The notes: a model not told the origin generated them from the letters alone. A stretch of 64,000 nt of DNA from JAWLHU01 sp049325315 (GCA_049325315.1 JBMONB010000150.1:62001-126000); one strand, 5' to 3'. Shown: positions 17,255-26,455, counted from the first letter of the stretch. Numbers and translations: made by a program.

Positions 17255-17749
17255 ATGCCGCCCGTACTTTCGATTGTGGGCTGTGGCAAATGTGGCAAGA
17301 CGACGATGGTGGAGCGGCTGGTGGCTGAGCTTACCCGGCGCGGCTATGCTGTGGGCACCCTGAAGCACGACGTGCACGGGTTTAACATGGACCACGAGGG
17401 CAAGGACACCTGGCGGCACAAACAGGCCGGGGCCCAGGCGGTATGCATCATCGGCCCCGATCAGATCGGGCTGGTCCGCTCGACCCCGCGCGGTGAGTTC
17501 TCGGTTCACGATGCCATCGCCCTCTTGGGGCCGGTTGACCTGGTGGTTACCGAGGGCTTCAAGCGTGAGCGGTTTGCCAAGATTGAGATCTTCAGCAGCG
17601 TGCGCAACGAGGGGGGCCTGCTCTGCGGGAACGATCCGCAGCTGTTGGCCGTCGCCGGGGACCTTCCCGTGGAGACCGACCGGCCCACCTTCGATTGGAA
17701 CAATATTTCCGCGATCGCAGACTTCGTCGAGGCTCGGCTGCTTAAATAG
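17255..17749 (+). CDS. mobB: Molybdopterin-guanine dinucleotide biosynthesis adaptor MobB
   Basis: A 164-residue GTP-binding protein that helps convert molybdopterin to its guanine dinucleotide form. The P-loop is G9-CGKC-GKTT, followed by GTLKHDVHGFNMDHEGKDTWRHKQAGA and VVTEGFKRERFAKIEIF, all typical of MobB. ATG 17255 was chosen because TAGGAGGTT ends 5 bp upstream. It begins an operon with tatA (11 bp downstream) and moeA, which serves the bis-MGD enzyme at 9042. Confidence 0.9.
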   Translation: MPPVLSIVGCGKCGKTTMVERLVAELTRRGYAVGTLKHDVHGFNMDHEGKDTWRHKQAGAQAVCIIGPDQIGLVRSTPRGEFSVHDAIALLGPVDLVVTEGFKRERFAKIEIFSSVRNEGGLLCGNDPQLLAVAGDLPVETDRPTFDWNNISAIADFVEARLLK

Positions 17750-17760
17750 GAGGGATCACC

Positions 17761-17964
17761 ATGTTCCAGAAGATCGGGTTTATGGAGATCGCGCTGATCG
17801 TTGTCGTTGCACTGCTTATCTTTGGCCCCTCCAAGCTGCCGCAGCTGGGCAAGTCGGTGGGCGAGTCCATTCGTGAATTCAAGAAGTCGATGAAGTCGGT
17901 GAAGGATGAGATCAACGCCGACGAGGAGTCGGAGCCCAAGAAGGAGACAGAGAAGAAGGCGTAA
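17761..17964 (+). CDS. tatA: Twin-arginine translocase subunit TatA
   Basis: A 67-residue pore-forming subunit of the Tat export system for folded, often cofactor-bearing proteins. The layout is standard: a short N-terminal helix (MEIALIVVVALLIFG), the hinge FGPSKLPQLGKSVGESIREFKKSM as amphipathic helix, and a charged Lys/Glu tail. AGGAGGG precedes ATG 17761. No tatC is in the window. Its place between two molybdenum-cofactor genes suggests that some Mo enzymes of this organism are exported folded. Confidence 0.92.
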   Translation: MFQKIGFMEIALIVVVALLIFGPSKLPQLGKSVGESIREFKKSMKSVKDEINADEESEPKKETEKKA

Positions 17965-17978
17965 GAGGAGGGAGCCAC

Positions 17979-19229
17979 ATGCTGCGGGTGGAGGAAGCAC
18001 GGTCCCTGCTGTTGCAGCACGCTCCGGCCCGCCGGGTGGAACGGCGCCCGCTGGAGGAGGCGCTGGGGCTGATTCTGGCGGAGGACCTCCTGGCGCCGGA
18101 GCCGCTGCCGTCCTTTCCGCGCTCGGGCATGGACGGCTATGCCGTACGGTCTGAAGATACCCGGGGGGCAAGCCGCGAGGAGCCGGTCACCCTGCCGCTG
18201 GCGGGGGTGATTCCCGCGGGGCATCCGCTCCAGGGTTCGCTGCCGCCGGGCAAGGCCGCCTCAATCATGACGGGCGGGGCGATTCCGGCCGGGGCCGATG
18301 CTGTGATTCGCATGGAGGAGGCCCGGGTCACGCCTCTGGGCGTGAAGATCTTCCGCGAGGTGCCGCCCATGGAGAACGTCGCCCCAATCGGGGAGGATGT
18401 GACCCAGGGCCAGACCGTTTTGAAGGCGGGGCACCTGATCCGGCCGCAGGAGATCAACCTGTTGGCCGCCATCGGCGTGGAGATGGTTCCGGTCTATGTA
18501 CCGCCCCGTGTGGGCATTCTCACCACCGGCGACGAACTGGTCATGCCGGGGGAGGAGTTGGGACCGGGCAAGATTCGCAACTCGAACGGCCCGGGCATGG
18601 CTGCGCTGGTCAGGGCGGCCGGAGCCGTTGCCGTACCGCTGGGTACCGCCCGCGATGTGGCGGATGTGATCGCCGGAGCGATCGGCCATGCCACTGACTG
18701 CGATCTAATCATCACCACCGGTGGTGTATCGGTGGGCGACTTTGACGTGGTGCGCGAGGCGCTCGCGGTGATGGGCGCCGAACAGCTCTTCTGGCGGGTC
18801 AATATCAAGCCGGGCACCCCGGTTTGCGCCGGCGTGCTGGAGCGGCGGCTGGTGATCGGCCTCTCGGGGAATCCGGCGGCGGCGATCACCAACTTCGACC
18901 TGCTGGTCCGGCCACTGCTCGACCACCTGCTGGGGCGGCCGCGCCTTGGCCTGCGGGAGACCGAGGGCATTCTGGACCAACCGGTCACCAAGACGGCCCC
19001 CCTTACCCGGTTCCTGCGGGCGAAGGTCTATACCGGGGACGACGGGGCGGTTCACATTGACACCGACATGGCACAGCGGGCGGGCGTGCTCAGCTCCATG
19101 TGCTACGCCAACGCCTATGCGGTGGTACCGGGGCACTCCGGACCGCTGCCGGCGGGAACGCGGGTGAAGGTGCTGCTGCTGGATGACGCCGATTTGCGCA
19201 TCTCGGCTGGGGTGCAGGTGAACCACTAG
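17979..19229 (+). CDS. moeA: Molybdopterin molybdenumtransferase MoeA
   Basis: A 416-residue enzyme that inserts molybdate into adenylylated molybdopterin. Signature stretches are FPRSGMDGYAVR, MTGGAIPAGADAVIRMEE, GILTTGDELV, IRNSNGPGM, TTGGVSVGDFDVV and IGLSGNPAAAITNFDLL. The length is normal for one-copy MoeA. ATG 17979 follows AAGAGGAGGGA, 14 bp after tatA. It ends the mobB-tatA-moeA operon, and a hairpin follows. Confidence 0.93.
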   Translation: MLRVEEARSLLLQHAPARRVERRPLEEALGLILAEDLLAPEPLPSFPRSGMDGYAVRSEDTRGASREEPVTLPLAGVIPAGHPLQGSLPPGKAASIMTGGAIPAGADAVIRMEEARVTPLGVKIFREVPPMENVAPIGEDVTQGQTVLKAGHLIRPQEINLLAAIGVEMVPVYVPPRVGILTTGDELVMPGEELGPGKIRNSNGPGMAALVRAAGAVAVPLGTARDVADVIAGAIGHATDCDLIITTGGVSVGDFDVVREALAVMGAEQLFWRVNIKPGTPVCAGVLERRLVIGLSGNPAAAITNFDLLVRPLLDHLLGRPRLGLRETEGILDQPVTKTAPLTRFLRAKVYTGDDGAVHIDTDMAQRAGVLSSMCYANAYAVVPGHSGPLPAGTRVKVLLLDDADLRISAGVQVNH

Positions 19230-19242
19230 GATATAACGGACA

Positions 19243-19277
19243 AAGGCCACATGCCGCATTTGAGGGCATGTGGCCTT
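19243..19277. terminator. Hairpin between convergent moeA and lipoprotein genes
   Basis: AAGGCCACATGCC (19243-19255) pairs perfectly over 13 bp with GGCATGTGGCCTT (19265-19277). The T tract is poor on both sides, so it is only a probable terminator. Confidence 0.55.
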
Positions 19278-19280
19278 CTG

Positions 19281-20693
19281 CTATTCGGTCAACTCCCAGG
19301 TCGCAATTCGCCAGTCGTCGCCCTGCCGGACCAGGGTGAAGCGGAGGCTTGGGCTGTGTCTGCCCAGCGACCAACTGCCATCTGTCTCCCTGTTGGGGGA
19401 GCGGTACTGCAGCCTGTTGCGGTTTAACTCCTGAGGGGTGGCCTCGACCCCCTTGGCGGGGGAGGATTCCTGCCGGGTTGCCCGGTAGGCGGCCCGGCCC
19501 ACCTCGGGATCGACGAAGAGGCGCACCCAACTCAATTCATCAAGCGGAGAGGTCACAAGCCAAGCGAAGGACTCTTCCGTATCGCGCCGAATCTCCTCGG
19601 CCTTCACACAGGTGAGCAGGCCGTCTTGCCAGGCGTAGGTGCAGAAGGTGTGCGGGTAGCGCTCGTCGTCACGAAATCGAATCGTTCCGGGCGTTGCTCC
19701 CGATTCCATCGAGCCCGCTACGGCCTCCTTCACCTGACCATCGGCCGTCTTCCAGCGGGCCAGTTCGTACAGCCGGGTCTCGGGGTTGTACGCGTATGCC
19801 TGGTAGATCATGTGTGGCTCTGCCTGCGAGTGCGTGCCGTAGATGGCAATGGGGTTCGGGTTGCCGGCGTTGTACCAGCCAACTCTGCTGCGAATCCAGT
19901 TGATTGGCTTGTTCAGGAGGACGCGCCCCTCCTGGTCGACAATGCGGAAACCGCCGGTGAGAACGGCCGTGGTTCCGTCGCTCAGGCGGGCGAGTACAGG
20001 GAGGACTGCAGGCTCCACGGTCTCCATGCGGGCCGCTTCTGAGCCGCCGAACATGATCACCCCGGCTCCCACGGCCCAAATCTGCTCCGGCCCGGCCTCC
20101 ACCTTCAGATGAGCGCCTCGGACGAGACCGTTCGGCGTTGCAAACTCCTCAACCGATGTGACCTTCGCGGGCACCGATCGTGTCCCGAAGTTGTGGTGCT
20201 CATACTCCAGGTCGAAGGTGGCGTCTGGGGTGAGAGGGAACTCCCAGAGAAGCCGTGGCTCGCTGTATAGCTGGAGGGTCCCCGCGTTGCTGATGTGGCC
20301 ATGTAGATAGACGGCCTTCCCATCTTGGAGGAAGAGATAGGTCCGCTCGCCCATGAAGACGGGGTAGAGGGTCAAGTCCTTGTATGTCAGCGGCGCATAG
20401 GCGCGGGTCAGAATGCGGGGATTCGCCTCTTCCGGAACCTTGGCGTAGACGGTGGTTCCGGGTTTTGGCCAGAGCGGCTGGTCAATCTGCTCGGCCGCCG
20501 GGTAGACCTTCTCTGCCGGCGGGGGCGGAGGTGGAGGGGGCGGAGGGGGTGGCGAAGGTTCTGGTTGAGGAGGTGGCGGCTTGTCGGCCGCGGGCGGAGG
20601 CTCTTGAGTGGGAGGTGTGGTGGCGGTAGGACCGCTGCCGGCACAGGCGGCCAGCAGGGCTGCAAACAAAAGTAGGGCAAGCAAACGGTGCAC
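19281..20693 (-). CDS. Lipoprotein with long polyproline linker, unknown function
   Basis: Secreted and lipid-anchored: a hydrophobic signal ends in the lipobox LLAAC with Cys about 17. About 45 residues of Pro/Gln/Glu linker follow, including twelve consecutive Pro, then a globular domain of roughly 400 residues with no family I know. The GTG at 20693 is preferred because AGGAGGG lies 6 bp before it. An ATG two codons upstream (20699) is almost on top of the ribosome site. The linker would lift the domain through the wall. Confidence 0.75.
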   Translation of the reverse strand: MHRLLALLLFAALLAACAGSGPTATTPPTQEPPPAADKPPPPQPEPSPPPPPPPPPPPPAEKVYPAAEQIDQPLWPKPGTTVYAKVPEEANPRILTRAYAPLTYKDLTLYPVFMGERTYLFLQDGKAVYLHGHISNAGTLQLYSEPRLLWEFPLTPDATFDLEYEHHNFGTRSVPAKVTSVEEFATPNGLVRGAHLKVEAGPEQIWAVGAGVIMFGGSEAARMETVEPAVLPVLARLSDGTTAVLTGGFRIVDQEGRVLLNKPINWIRSRVGWYNAGNPNPIAIYGTHSQAEPHMIYQAYAYNPETRLYELARWKTADGQVKEAVAGSMESGATPGTIRFRDDERYPHTFCTYAWQDGLLTCVKAEEIRRDTEESFAWLVTSPLDELSWVRLFVDPEVGRAAYRATRQESSPAKGVEATPQELNRNRLQYRSPNRETDGSWSLGRHSPSLRFTLVRQGDDWRIATWELTE

Positions 20694-20751
20694 GATCATC
20701 CCTCCTGCCTACTCTGACGGCGCCGACCGGTCATGAGTTCCGGGGCGCGGC

Positions 20752-20781
20752 AGCGCCGGCCCGTACTCACAGGCCGGCGCT
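20752..20781 (-). terminator. Hairpin after the 146-aa membrane protein
   Basis: AGCGCCGGCC pairs perfectly with GGCCGGCGCT over a 10-nt loop, just past the stop at 20788 on the minus strand. There is no T tract. Confidence 0.4.
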
Positions 20782-20787
20782 CTGTAG

Positions 20788-21228
20788 CTACCGATAGAAC
20801 TTCGCCAGGCAGAGCCCGAAGATCAGATGCTGCACCAGATTGGCAGCCACCGCTTCCCTGCCGCCAAGCTTAATCCAGAGGAAACCAGGCATGGGGTAGA
20901 GCATGATGTGCACCTTGCTCAGCTCCGGCAGGACTGTCATCAGCGAGGCGGCGAAGGGAATCAGACCGAAGGCAAGACCGCCCATGATGTTGTGCCACGG
21001 CCAGAACCGTGCGTAGAGAAAGGCCCAGGCGATCCCGCCCAGGAGAAAGACCGTCAGGCCGATCAGTCTGGCGTATGGTCCCGTAGCCCCAACCCATCCA
21101 CCGGTAACCGCGGCAAAGTCGAGCTTCGGGAGTCCCAGTTTCGGGAGGAGAACATACATGGAGACCAGGATCGAGACCGAGCCAATGAGTGCAGAGAACA
21201 AAAGAGCGCCCCACTGAATGTTATTCAT
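20788..21228 (-). CDS. Hypothetical membrane protein, 146 aa
   Basis: Four hydrophobic segments can be seen (about 5-25, 43-63, 70-95 and 122-140), for example WGALLFSALIGSVSILVSMYVLLP and LIGLTVFLLGGIAWAFLYARFW. I recognise no family. The start at ATG 21228 was chosen over a longer frame from 21258 because GGGAAGGGTGG lies about 5 bp upstream and the product begins MNNIQWG. It lies upstream of the polyproline lipoprotein on the same strand and may share a transcript. Confidence 0.65.
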   Translation of the reverse strand: MNNIQWGALLFSALIGSVSILVSMYVLLPKLGLPKLDFAAVTGGWVGATGPYARLIGLTVFLLGGIAWAFLYARFWPWHNIMGGLAFGLIPFAASLMTVLPELSKVHIMLYPMPGFLWIKLGGREAVAANLVQHLIFGLCLAKFYR

Positions 21229-21335
21229 CCGAACCACCCTTCCCACCAGTTTCGTCACATTCTCTGATTGAACTTCGTGGGCGAAGGCAGGGAATCATGG
21301 TCCGTGGGGCGGAATTATCCGCCAGGAAAGGACGG

Positions 21336-22082
21336 GTGTCGCAGATGCTGAACGGACAGGTCGCGCTGGTAACGGGGGCCGGGCGGGGCATCGGCAAGGC
21401 GATCGCCCTGCGCCTGCAGGAGGCGGGTGCACGGGTGGTCCTGAACGATATTGACGAGGGGAACCTTCGGCTGGCCCGGGCGGAGGGGATCGGGGTCGAT
21501 GCGGTGGTGGCCGATGTCTCCGTGCGGTCGGAGGTTCAGGCCATGGTCGACGCTGTTCTGCGGGAGCACGGGCAGCTCGACATTCTGGTCAACAACGCGG
21601 GGGTCGAGCCGAAGGCGAGCCTGCTCCAGATGACCGATGAGCAGTGGGACCGGACCCTGGCTGTGAACCTGACCGGTGTCTTCCTCTGCACGCAGATCGC
21701 TGCGCGGCACATGGTGGAGCGGGGCGGGGGCGGGCGGATCATTCAGATCGCCTCGATTGCGGGCAAGAACTGGCTGCCCAACGCCGCGAACTACGTTGCG
21801 TCGAAGGCTGGTGTGATGGGCTTTGTGAAGGAGGCAGCCCGGGAGTTGGCGCCCCATGGGATTACCGTCAACTCGGTCTGCCCGGGGGTGATCATCACCC
21901 CGATGACCGAAGCGGCCCGGGCGAACCCGGAGATCATGGAGCGGTGGATGCGGGAGATTCCCATGCGCCGCCTGGGTGAAGCGGACGAGGTGGCCGGCCT
22001 GGTAGCCTTTCTGGCAGGGCCCGAGGCCTCCTATATCACCGGCCAGTCGTTCAACGTCGATGGGGGCAAGGTTCCCTGGTAG
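21336..22082 (+). CDS. Short-chain dehydrogenase/reductase (3-oxoacyl-ACP reductase-like)
   Basis: An NAD(P)-dependent oxidoreductase of about 248 residues. The cofactor motif TGAGRGIGKAIAL lies near the N terminus, NNAG marks the central strand, and the catalytic Ser-Tyr-Lys set is in IASIAGKNWLPNAANYVASKAG (YxxxK). It ends in the usual SYITGQSFNVDGG. FabG-like reduction of 3-oxoacyl groups is possible, but so are many alcohol substrates. GTG 21336 gives good spacing to AGGAAAGGA; ATG 21345 is the alternative. A DinB gene follows after 24 bp. Confidence 0.85.
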   Translation: MSQMLNGQVALVTGAGRGIGKAIALRLQEAGARVVLNDIDEGNLRLARAEGIGVDAVVADVSVRSEVQAMVDAVLREHGQLDILVNNAGVEPKASLLQMTDEQWDRTLAVNLTGVFLCTQIAARHMVERGGGGRIIQIASIAGKNWLPNAANYVASKAGVMGFVKEAARELAPHGITVNSVCPGVIITPMTEAARANPEIMERWMREIPMRRLGEADEVAGLVAFLAGPEASYITGQSFNVDGGKVPW

Positions 22083-22106
22083 AGTAGGCGAGGGGAGGGC
22101 CTGAGC

Positions 22107-23012
22107 GTGACGAAGGATCAACTGTTGGAGCGGTTGCGGGGAGAGCGTGCGCAGGTGATGGCGGTCCTGGAGAGCGCGACGGAAGAGGAGCTTCATGACG
22201 CCCCGCCCGGGCGCTGGTCGGTGGCGGAGGTCCTGCGCCACCTGATGGTCTTTGAGCGCGATGTGATCAACGGTATCGACGACCTGGACGCGGGCAATCT
22301 ACCCGCCTGGACCCGCGTTTCTGACTGGAATCTCTATAATACCGAGCAGGCCGCCCTGTGGAAGGATCAGCCGATCGCGGATATCCGCCAGGCCTTCGCG
22401 GCGCATCGGGCCAAGCTTGTGGAGCGAGTTGAGGCGATCCCCGACGCAAAGTGGGCCTCGAACCCGGGGTATGCCCGGTTTATCTCGCCGGCAGGGCTCC
22501 ACGATTTCGAGCACCTGCCGGGCATTCTGGAGCGGCTGGCCCGGACCCGGGGCGACTACCGGGCAGCGGCGGTCCACTACGCCGAGATTGGCCGGAATGA
22601 ACTGTTGGCACTGGTCTTCCGGCTCCCCGAGGAGGCCTTTGACGAACGGGTGGAGGGAAAATGGTCGATCAAAGAGATTCTGCTGCACCTCGCTGCGCGG
22701 GACAGGCGCTGGGCCACGTCGATTCGGGCGGTCACCAACGGGGAGCCTGCCCAGTGGAGCGTCTCCCCCGAGGAACTGGAGGAGACGAACCTGGCCGATG
22801 TGAAGGCGACCGCTCACTACCCGGTACCCCGCGTGCTCTATGAGCTCGGCGAGGCCAGGGGGCTCTGGGTCGGGGCGATGTTGAAGACCCCCGATAGCGT
22901 GGGCAGTGAGGCGCTCCAACGGTGGGCCTTCCGGCGCCTGGAGCATGACCGACATCACCTGACGCAGATTGTGGAGCGCTGGACCAATTACCGGAAGCGC
23001 TCGAAGGGGTAA
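22107..23012 (+). CDS. Double DinB-like domain protein
   Basis: A 301-residue protein built of two DinB/YfiT-type four-helix domains. Domain one (about 1-150) has RWSVAEVLRHLMVFERDV and HDFEHLPGI. Domain two (about 155-300) has KWSIKEILLHLAARDRRW and EHDRHHLTQIVERW. In each, one early His and a late His pair can form the metal site of this superfamily. Members act in thiol-dependent detoxification or stress, often without known substrate. GTG 22107 follows GAGGGGAGGG. It shares a transcript with the SDR. Confidence 0.8.
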   Translation: MTKDQLLERLRGERAQVMAVLESATEEELHDAPPGRWSVAEVLRHLMVFERDVINGIDDLDAGNLPAWTRVSDWNLYNTEQAALWKDQPIADIRQAFAAHRAKLVERVEAIPDAKWASNPGYARFISPAGLHDFEHLPGILERLARTRGDYRAAAVHYAEIGRNELLALVFRLPEEAFDERVEGKWSIKEILLHLAARDRRWATSIRAVTNGEPAQWSVSPEELEETNLADVKATAHYPVPRVLYELGEARGLWVGAMLKTPDSVGSEALQRWAFRRLEHDRHHLTQIVERWTNYRKRSKG

Positions 23013-23040
23013 CGGCAATGGGCAGCCAGGCAATGAGAGA

Positions 23041-23067
23041 AGCGGCCGGGGAAGATCCCTGGCCGCT
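23041..23067. terminator. Hairpin between convergent DinB and DedA genes
   Basis: AGCGGCC-G-GGG pairs with CCC-T-GGCCGCT (11 bp with one G-T). There is no real T tract, so confidence is modest. Confidence 0.4.
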
Positions 23068-23085
23068 CTTCGTCTGCGTCGCTGT

Positions 23086-23664
23086 TCAGTCGCAGAAGGA
23101 GCTTACCCTCTGGGCGTGGCGCCGCCGGATTGCCCTGTGGGCTGCCGTCAGACCGCCCACCAGCGCCAGCCCCACGGCAGTGAGGGTCAGCAAGTGGGTC
23201 GCAGTCGACAGGTAGGCCCCGATGAGGCTTCCGGCAAAGGTCATCAGCAGGCACCACGGCATGATACCGACGAAGGTGTAAAGCAGAAATTTGCCCTGGT
23301 GCATCCGAATGACGCCGGCGGGCAGTGAAACGTAGTTACCAACGGCAAGCGGCCGGGTCCATAGGACGGCAAGTTCGCCGTGTTTCTGCATGAGTCTGTA
23401 CAGGCGTTCCTGCTTCTCGGAGGAGACATACCCCTGGATAAACCGCCAGAAATGGCGGCCCATCAGATACTGAAGCCAGGAGCTGGCTGTGTAGACAAGG
23501 CCGAAGCAGAGCGCCAGCACGACTGCCGCAGCCGGATTCGGGGCTTCGGTGCCCGCAGCAGTCAGCACGACGGCGCCCGGCCATGGAATGCCCATGCCTT
23601 CAAGCAGGCCGGAAAGCATGCTAGCCAGGCCACTGCGACTTAGAACGGTCTCGATCAACGACAT
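23086..23664 (-). CDS. DedA-family membrane protein
   Basis: A 192-residue membrane protein of the DedA (SNARE-associated) family, linked to undecaprenyl-phosphate or lipid recycling and membrane homeostasis. Family hallmarks are EGMGIPWPGAVVLTAAG near the start, GRHFWRFI, and WTRPLAVGNYVSLPAGVIRMHQGKFLLYTFVG, which holds the conserved Arg and Gly. About five hydrophobic segments are seen. ATG 23664 follows GAGGAGTG. It is a single gene. Confidence 0.8.
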   Translation of the reverse strand: MSLIETVLSRSGLASMLSGLLEGMGIPWPGAVVLTAAGTEAPNPAAAVVLALCFGLVYTASSWLQYLMGRHFWRFIQGYVSSEKQERLYRLMQKHGELAVLWTRPLAVGNYVSLPAGVIRMHQGKFLLYTFVGIMPWCLLMTFAGSLIGAYLSTATHLLTLTAVGLALVGGLTAAHRAIRRRHAQRVSSFCD

Positions 23665-23796
23665 GGGGAATCACTCCTCGGCACGGTTACAATCAATGAG
23701 ACGAGGCAACCGGCCATATTACTTCACGCTCTGGCGAAAAAAATCGGGATTATTTTGGCCGGAGGGACATGGAGAGCATTCCCGGCGTGTCATGGC

Positions 23797-23824
23797 TTGA
23801 CTCAGCGACATAATCGTTTATAAT
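23797..23824 (+). promoter_or_regulatory. Promoter of tRNA-Glu
   Basis: TTGACT (23797-23802), a 16-bp spacer and a perfect TATAAT (23819-23824). Transcription would begin about 26 bp before the tRNA. Confidence 0.85.
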
Positions 23825-23856
23825 CGTATCGTGCACAAAGCGTGCGCACCTGTGAC

Positions 23857-23932
23857 GGCCCCATCGTCTAGAGGCCTAGGACACCGCCCTTTCAAGGCGG
23901 TAACACGGGTTCGAATCCCGTTGGGGTCACCA
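23857..23932 (+). tRNA. tRNA-Glu (anticodon TTC)
   Basis: A 76-nt cloverleaf. The acceptor stem GGCCCCA pairs with TGGGGTC (one G-T). The anticodon stem CCGCC/GGCGG holds the loop CTTTCAA with anticodon TTC. The T arm is ACGGG-TTCGAAT-CCCGT, and the CCA end is encoded. It has its own promoter and terminator, so it is a stand-alone tRNA unit. Confidence 0.97.
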
Positions 23933-23936
23933 GTGA

Positions 23937-23977
23937 GAAACCCAGTTCTGACCACGGTCAGGACTGGGTTTCTTTTT
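23937..23977 (+). terminator. Rho-independent terminator of tRNA-Glu
   Basis: A 17-bp stem (23937-23953 with 23956-23972, one G-T pair) and TTTTT at 23973-23977. Confidence 0.95.
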
Positions 23978-24127
23978 GTCTTTGCGCATCGCCTGTGCAG
24001 GGGAGATCCTTTCGTCATTCATTCTATGGCGATCTTTGTCGAGCGAAAACCGAATTCCATAGCCAAACAACGACAGATTTTTCAATGCGCCATCCACTAG
24101 AATGAGGTTCACGGAAACTCTGTCCGG

Positions 24128-26455
24128 GTGGTGAAGCGTCTCGTGGTGACAAGGGAATCCGCCTCGGCTCCGGGGCTGAGGCGCTCGCGCTGGACCCGGC
24201 TGAAGGCGAAGATCGCAGACCGGTTCGGCTGGGCCTGGCAGCCGTTGCTCTACGCCGGCCTTCTTTTTGGGTTCCTTTTGGGACGAGCTGTGCCCATCAG
24301 CAAGATGGCGCCCTTTGGTATCGCCTTCTACGTGGCGGTCCGGGGAGCGGGATTCAGCGGTCTCGGGGTCCTTCCTGTGGCGCTTGCCGTGATCGCAGGC
24401 GCCTTCACCGGGCTGAGGCCGGCACAGGCAGGTGGCGTTGCCCTGGCTGTCGTGGTGGCCCATGTAGCCATGGGCGCTGTTCGGGCGAACCTGGATCGCC
24501 CCCGACCGCTCCAGGCGGCGCTGCTGGCAGCCTCCGTTGCCTTTATTCCCACCACGCTGCTCAGCCCGCGCCCTGAAACCCTGCAAATCGCCTTTTGGGC
24601 AGGCCTGACCGGGGTGCTGACCCTGGTCTTTTCCCTTGGGATCGTCGATGTGACCCGAGGTCGCTTCCGCCGGGTCGGCTCTTCTGACCTCCCCGTTCCG
24701 GCGATTGTCATGATGGCAGCGGCGCTTACAGGGCTGCAGGGACTCACCCTCTGGGGCTGGCTGTCGGTCCACGGGGCCGCTGCCGGTCTGGTTGTTATGG
24801 CCTGCGCCTACGCCGGGGGCCTTGCCCTGGGGGCCTCGGCTGGCGCCGTGCTGGGAATCGGCTTCTTCTTTACCGCGATCGGCACTCCCCCACCCACCGG
24901 GCCGGGGGCCGGGCTGCCCCTGCCCGAGGCTCAGGCGATGGCCTACGTGGTGGCCGGTTTTCTGGCGGGGGCGTTTCGCGACCTGAAGAAGCCGGGGGTC
25001 GGGGTCTCCTACGTCCTGGCATTTATCACCTACACAATGGCAACCCAGGGGCTGGGGTCCGTGGCGGAATCGATGGCATTGACCGCCGCGGTGGCGGTAG
25101 GGCTCTTTTGGCTGATGCCCAGGGAGTGGCTGGCGCAGATGCCGGTGGAGCTGGTGATCCAGCAGCCCGTTGAACCTGCGGGGGCGGAGGAGCGCGAGGC
25201 GCCCCTCCCCGAGGCGCTCGACCGTCTGAAATCCATGTCCCAGGTGCTGAAAGAGGTGCAGCGCACCTTCGAGCAGGTAGCCGCGGTCCAGGCCCACACG
25301 GAACCCTATCAGCGCCGGCTCCTGGAACAGGCCACCGAGCGGGTGTGCCGGTCATGCTCCATGTACACGCAGTGCTGGCACCGGGACTTTGACAAGAGCT
25401 ACCAGCTCTTTGCCGACCTGTGGGGGCAGATCGAGGAGGAGGGTCCCCTTCCCACCGCTCCACCGCCGGAGGAGTTGGAGAGACTCTGCATCCATCCGGA
25501 GCAGGTCACCTTCACGCTCAACTACCTGCACGACATTGACCGCTCACGCCGAGCCTTTGCCCGCCGTCTGGAGGAGGGGCGGGCCATCGCTGGCGATTAC
25601 ATCAAGAATGTCTCCCGGCTTCTCGACCGCATGGCCGAAGAGGTCGCACAGTCTGGGGGGCGGATACGCCCGACCAACACGCCCGTCTTCAAAATGGTGA
25701 CGGCTGTCGCCCGACTGCCCAAGCGTGGTGGGCACATCTCGGGCGACTCCTACGAAGCGGCTCCCCTGAGCGAGGGCCGCTACCTCATGGCGCTGAGCGA
25801 TGGCATGGGCGTTGGGGGTGACGCCGCAGCACAGTCCAAGCAGTGTGTCCGGCTTCTCCACCAACTGCTAGATGCGGGCTTTGCCACTGAGGTGGCCGTA
25901 AAGACGGTCAACTCCGTCCTGCTCCTTCGCTCCCCCGATGAGAGCTTTGCCACCGTTGACCTGGGCCTTCTGGACCTCGGCACCGGCAGGGCGGAGTTCG
26001 TGAAGGTCGGGGCAGCCCCTAGTTTCATGAAGCGTGGTTCCGACGTGACCGTTGTGAAGATGGACTCCGTGCCCGTGGGGATTATTAACCAGGTTGAGGT
26101 GGAACCGGAATTCCGCAATCTCCGGCAGGGCGACATTATTGTGATGATCACCGACGGCATCTGGGACGTCTCCAAGGACGACATCGACAAGGAGCGCTGG
26201 ATTATTGACTTCCTGGCCCGGGAGCAGACCACCAGCCCGGAGGAACTGGCGGAGCGGCTGTTGGCACGGACACTTACACTCATGCCGGTCCCTGAAGACG
26301 ACCTCACCGTTCTCGTTGGGAAGGTATGCCTGGTCGACAGCGGCCGAGGGGATTTCCAGGCGAAACCCGCTCGGGCCGGCCAATGGGTTCCCGCACAGGT
26401 GGCCCCCCGAATCAAGCCGGTGGCTCCGGCCAAGGGAAAGGAGCGTCGCACGTGA
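24128..26455 (+). CDS. spoIIE: Stage II sporulation protein E (serine phosphatase)
   Basis: A 775-residue membrane-bound PP2C phosphatase that dephosphorylates SpoIIAA and so releases sigma-F in the forespore; it also joins the polar division ring. The N-terminal third has about ten helices (40-340). A middle regulatory region follows, including VCRSCSMYTQCWHRDF. The phosphatase domain from about 540 shows ALSDGMGVGGDAAAQSK, DLGLLDLGTGRAEFVKVGAAPSFM and VMITDGIWDVSKDD. GTG 24128 lacks a strong ribosome site, so the exact start is uncertain by a few codons. A small membrane-protein gene overlaps its end, and tilS and ftsH follow. Confidence 0.93.
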   Translation: MVKRLVVTRESASAPGLRRSRWTRLKAKIADRFGWAWQPLLYAGLLFGFLLGRAVPISKMAPFGIAFYVAVRGAGFSGLGVLPVALAVIAGAFTGLRPAQAGGVALAVVVAHVAMGAVRANLDRPRPLQAALLAASVAFIPTTLLSPRPETLQIAFWAGLTGVLTLVFSLGIVDVTRGRFRRVGSSDLPVPAIVMMAAALTGLQGLTLWGWLSVHGAAAGLVVMACAYAGGLALGASAGAVLGIGFFFTAIGTPPPTGPGAGLPLPEAQAMAYVVAGFLAGAFRDLKKPGVGVSYVLAFITYTMATQGLGSVAESMALTAAVAVGLFWLMPREWLAQMPVELVIQQPVEPAGAEEREAPLPEALDRLKSMSQVLKEVQRTFEQVAAVQAHTEPYQRRLLEQATERVCRSCSMYTQCWHRDFDKSYQLFADLWGQIEEEGPLPTAPPPEELERLCIHPEQVTFTLNYLHDIDRSRRAFARRLEEGRAIAGDYIKNVSRLLDRMAEEVAQSGGRIRPTNTPVFKMVTAVARLPKRGGHISGDSYEAAPLSEGRYLMALSDGMGVGGDAAAQSKQCVRLLHQLLDAGFATEVAVKTVNSVLLLRSPDESFATVDLGLLDLGTGRAEFVKVGAAPSFMKRGSDVTVVKMDSVPVGIINQVEVEPEFRNLRQGDIIVMITDGIWDVSKDDIDKERWIIDFLAREQTTSPEELAERLLARTLTLMPVPEDDLTVLVGKVCLVDSGRGDFQAKPARAGQWVPAQVAPRIKPVAPAKGKERRT

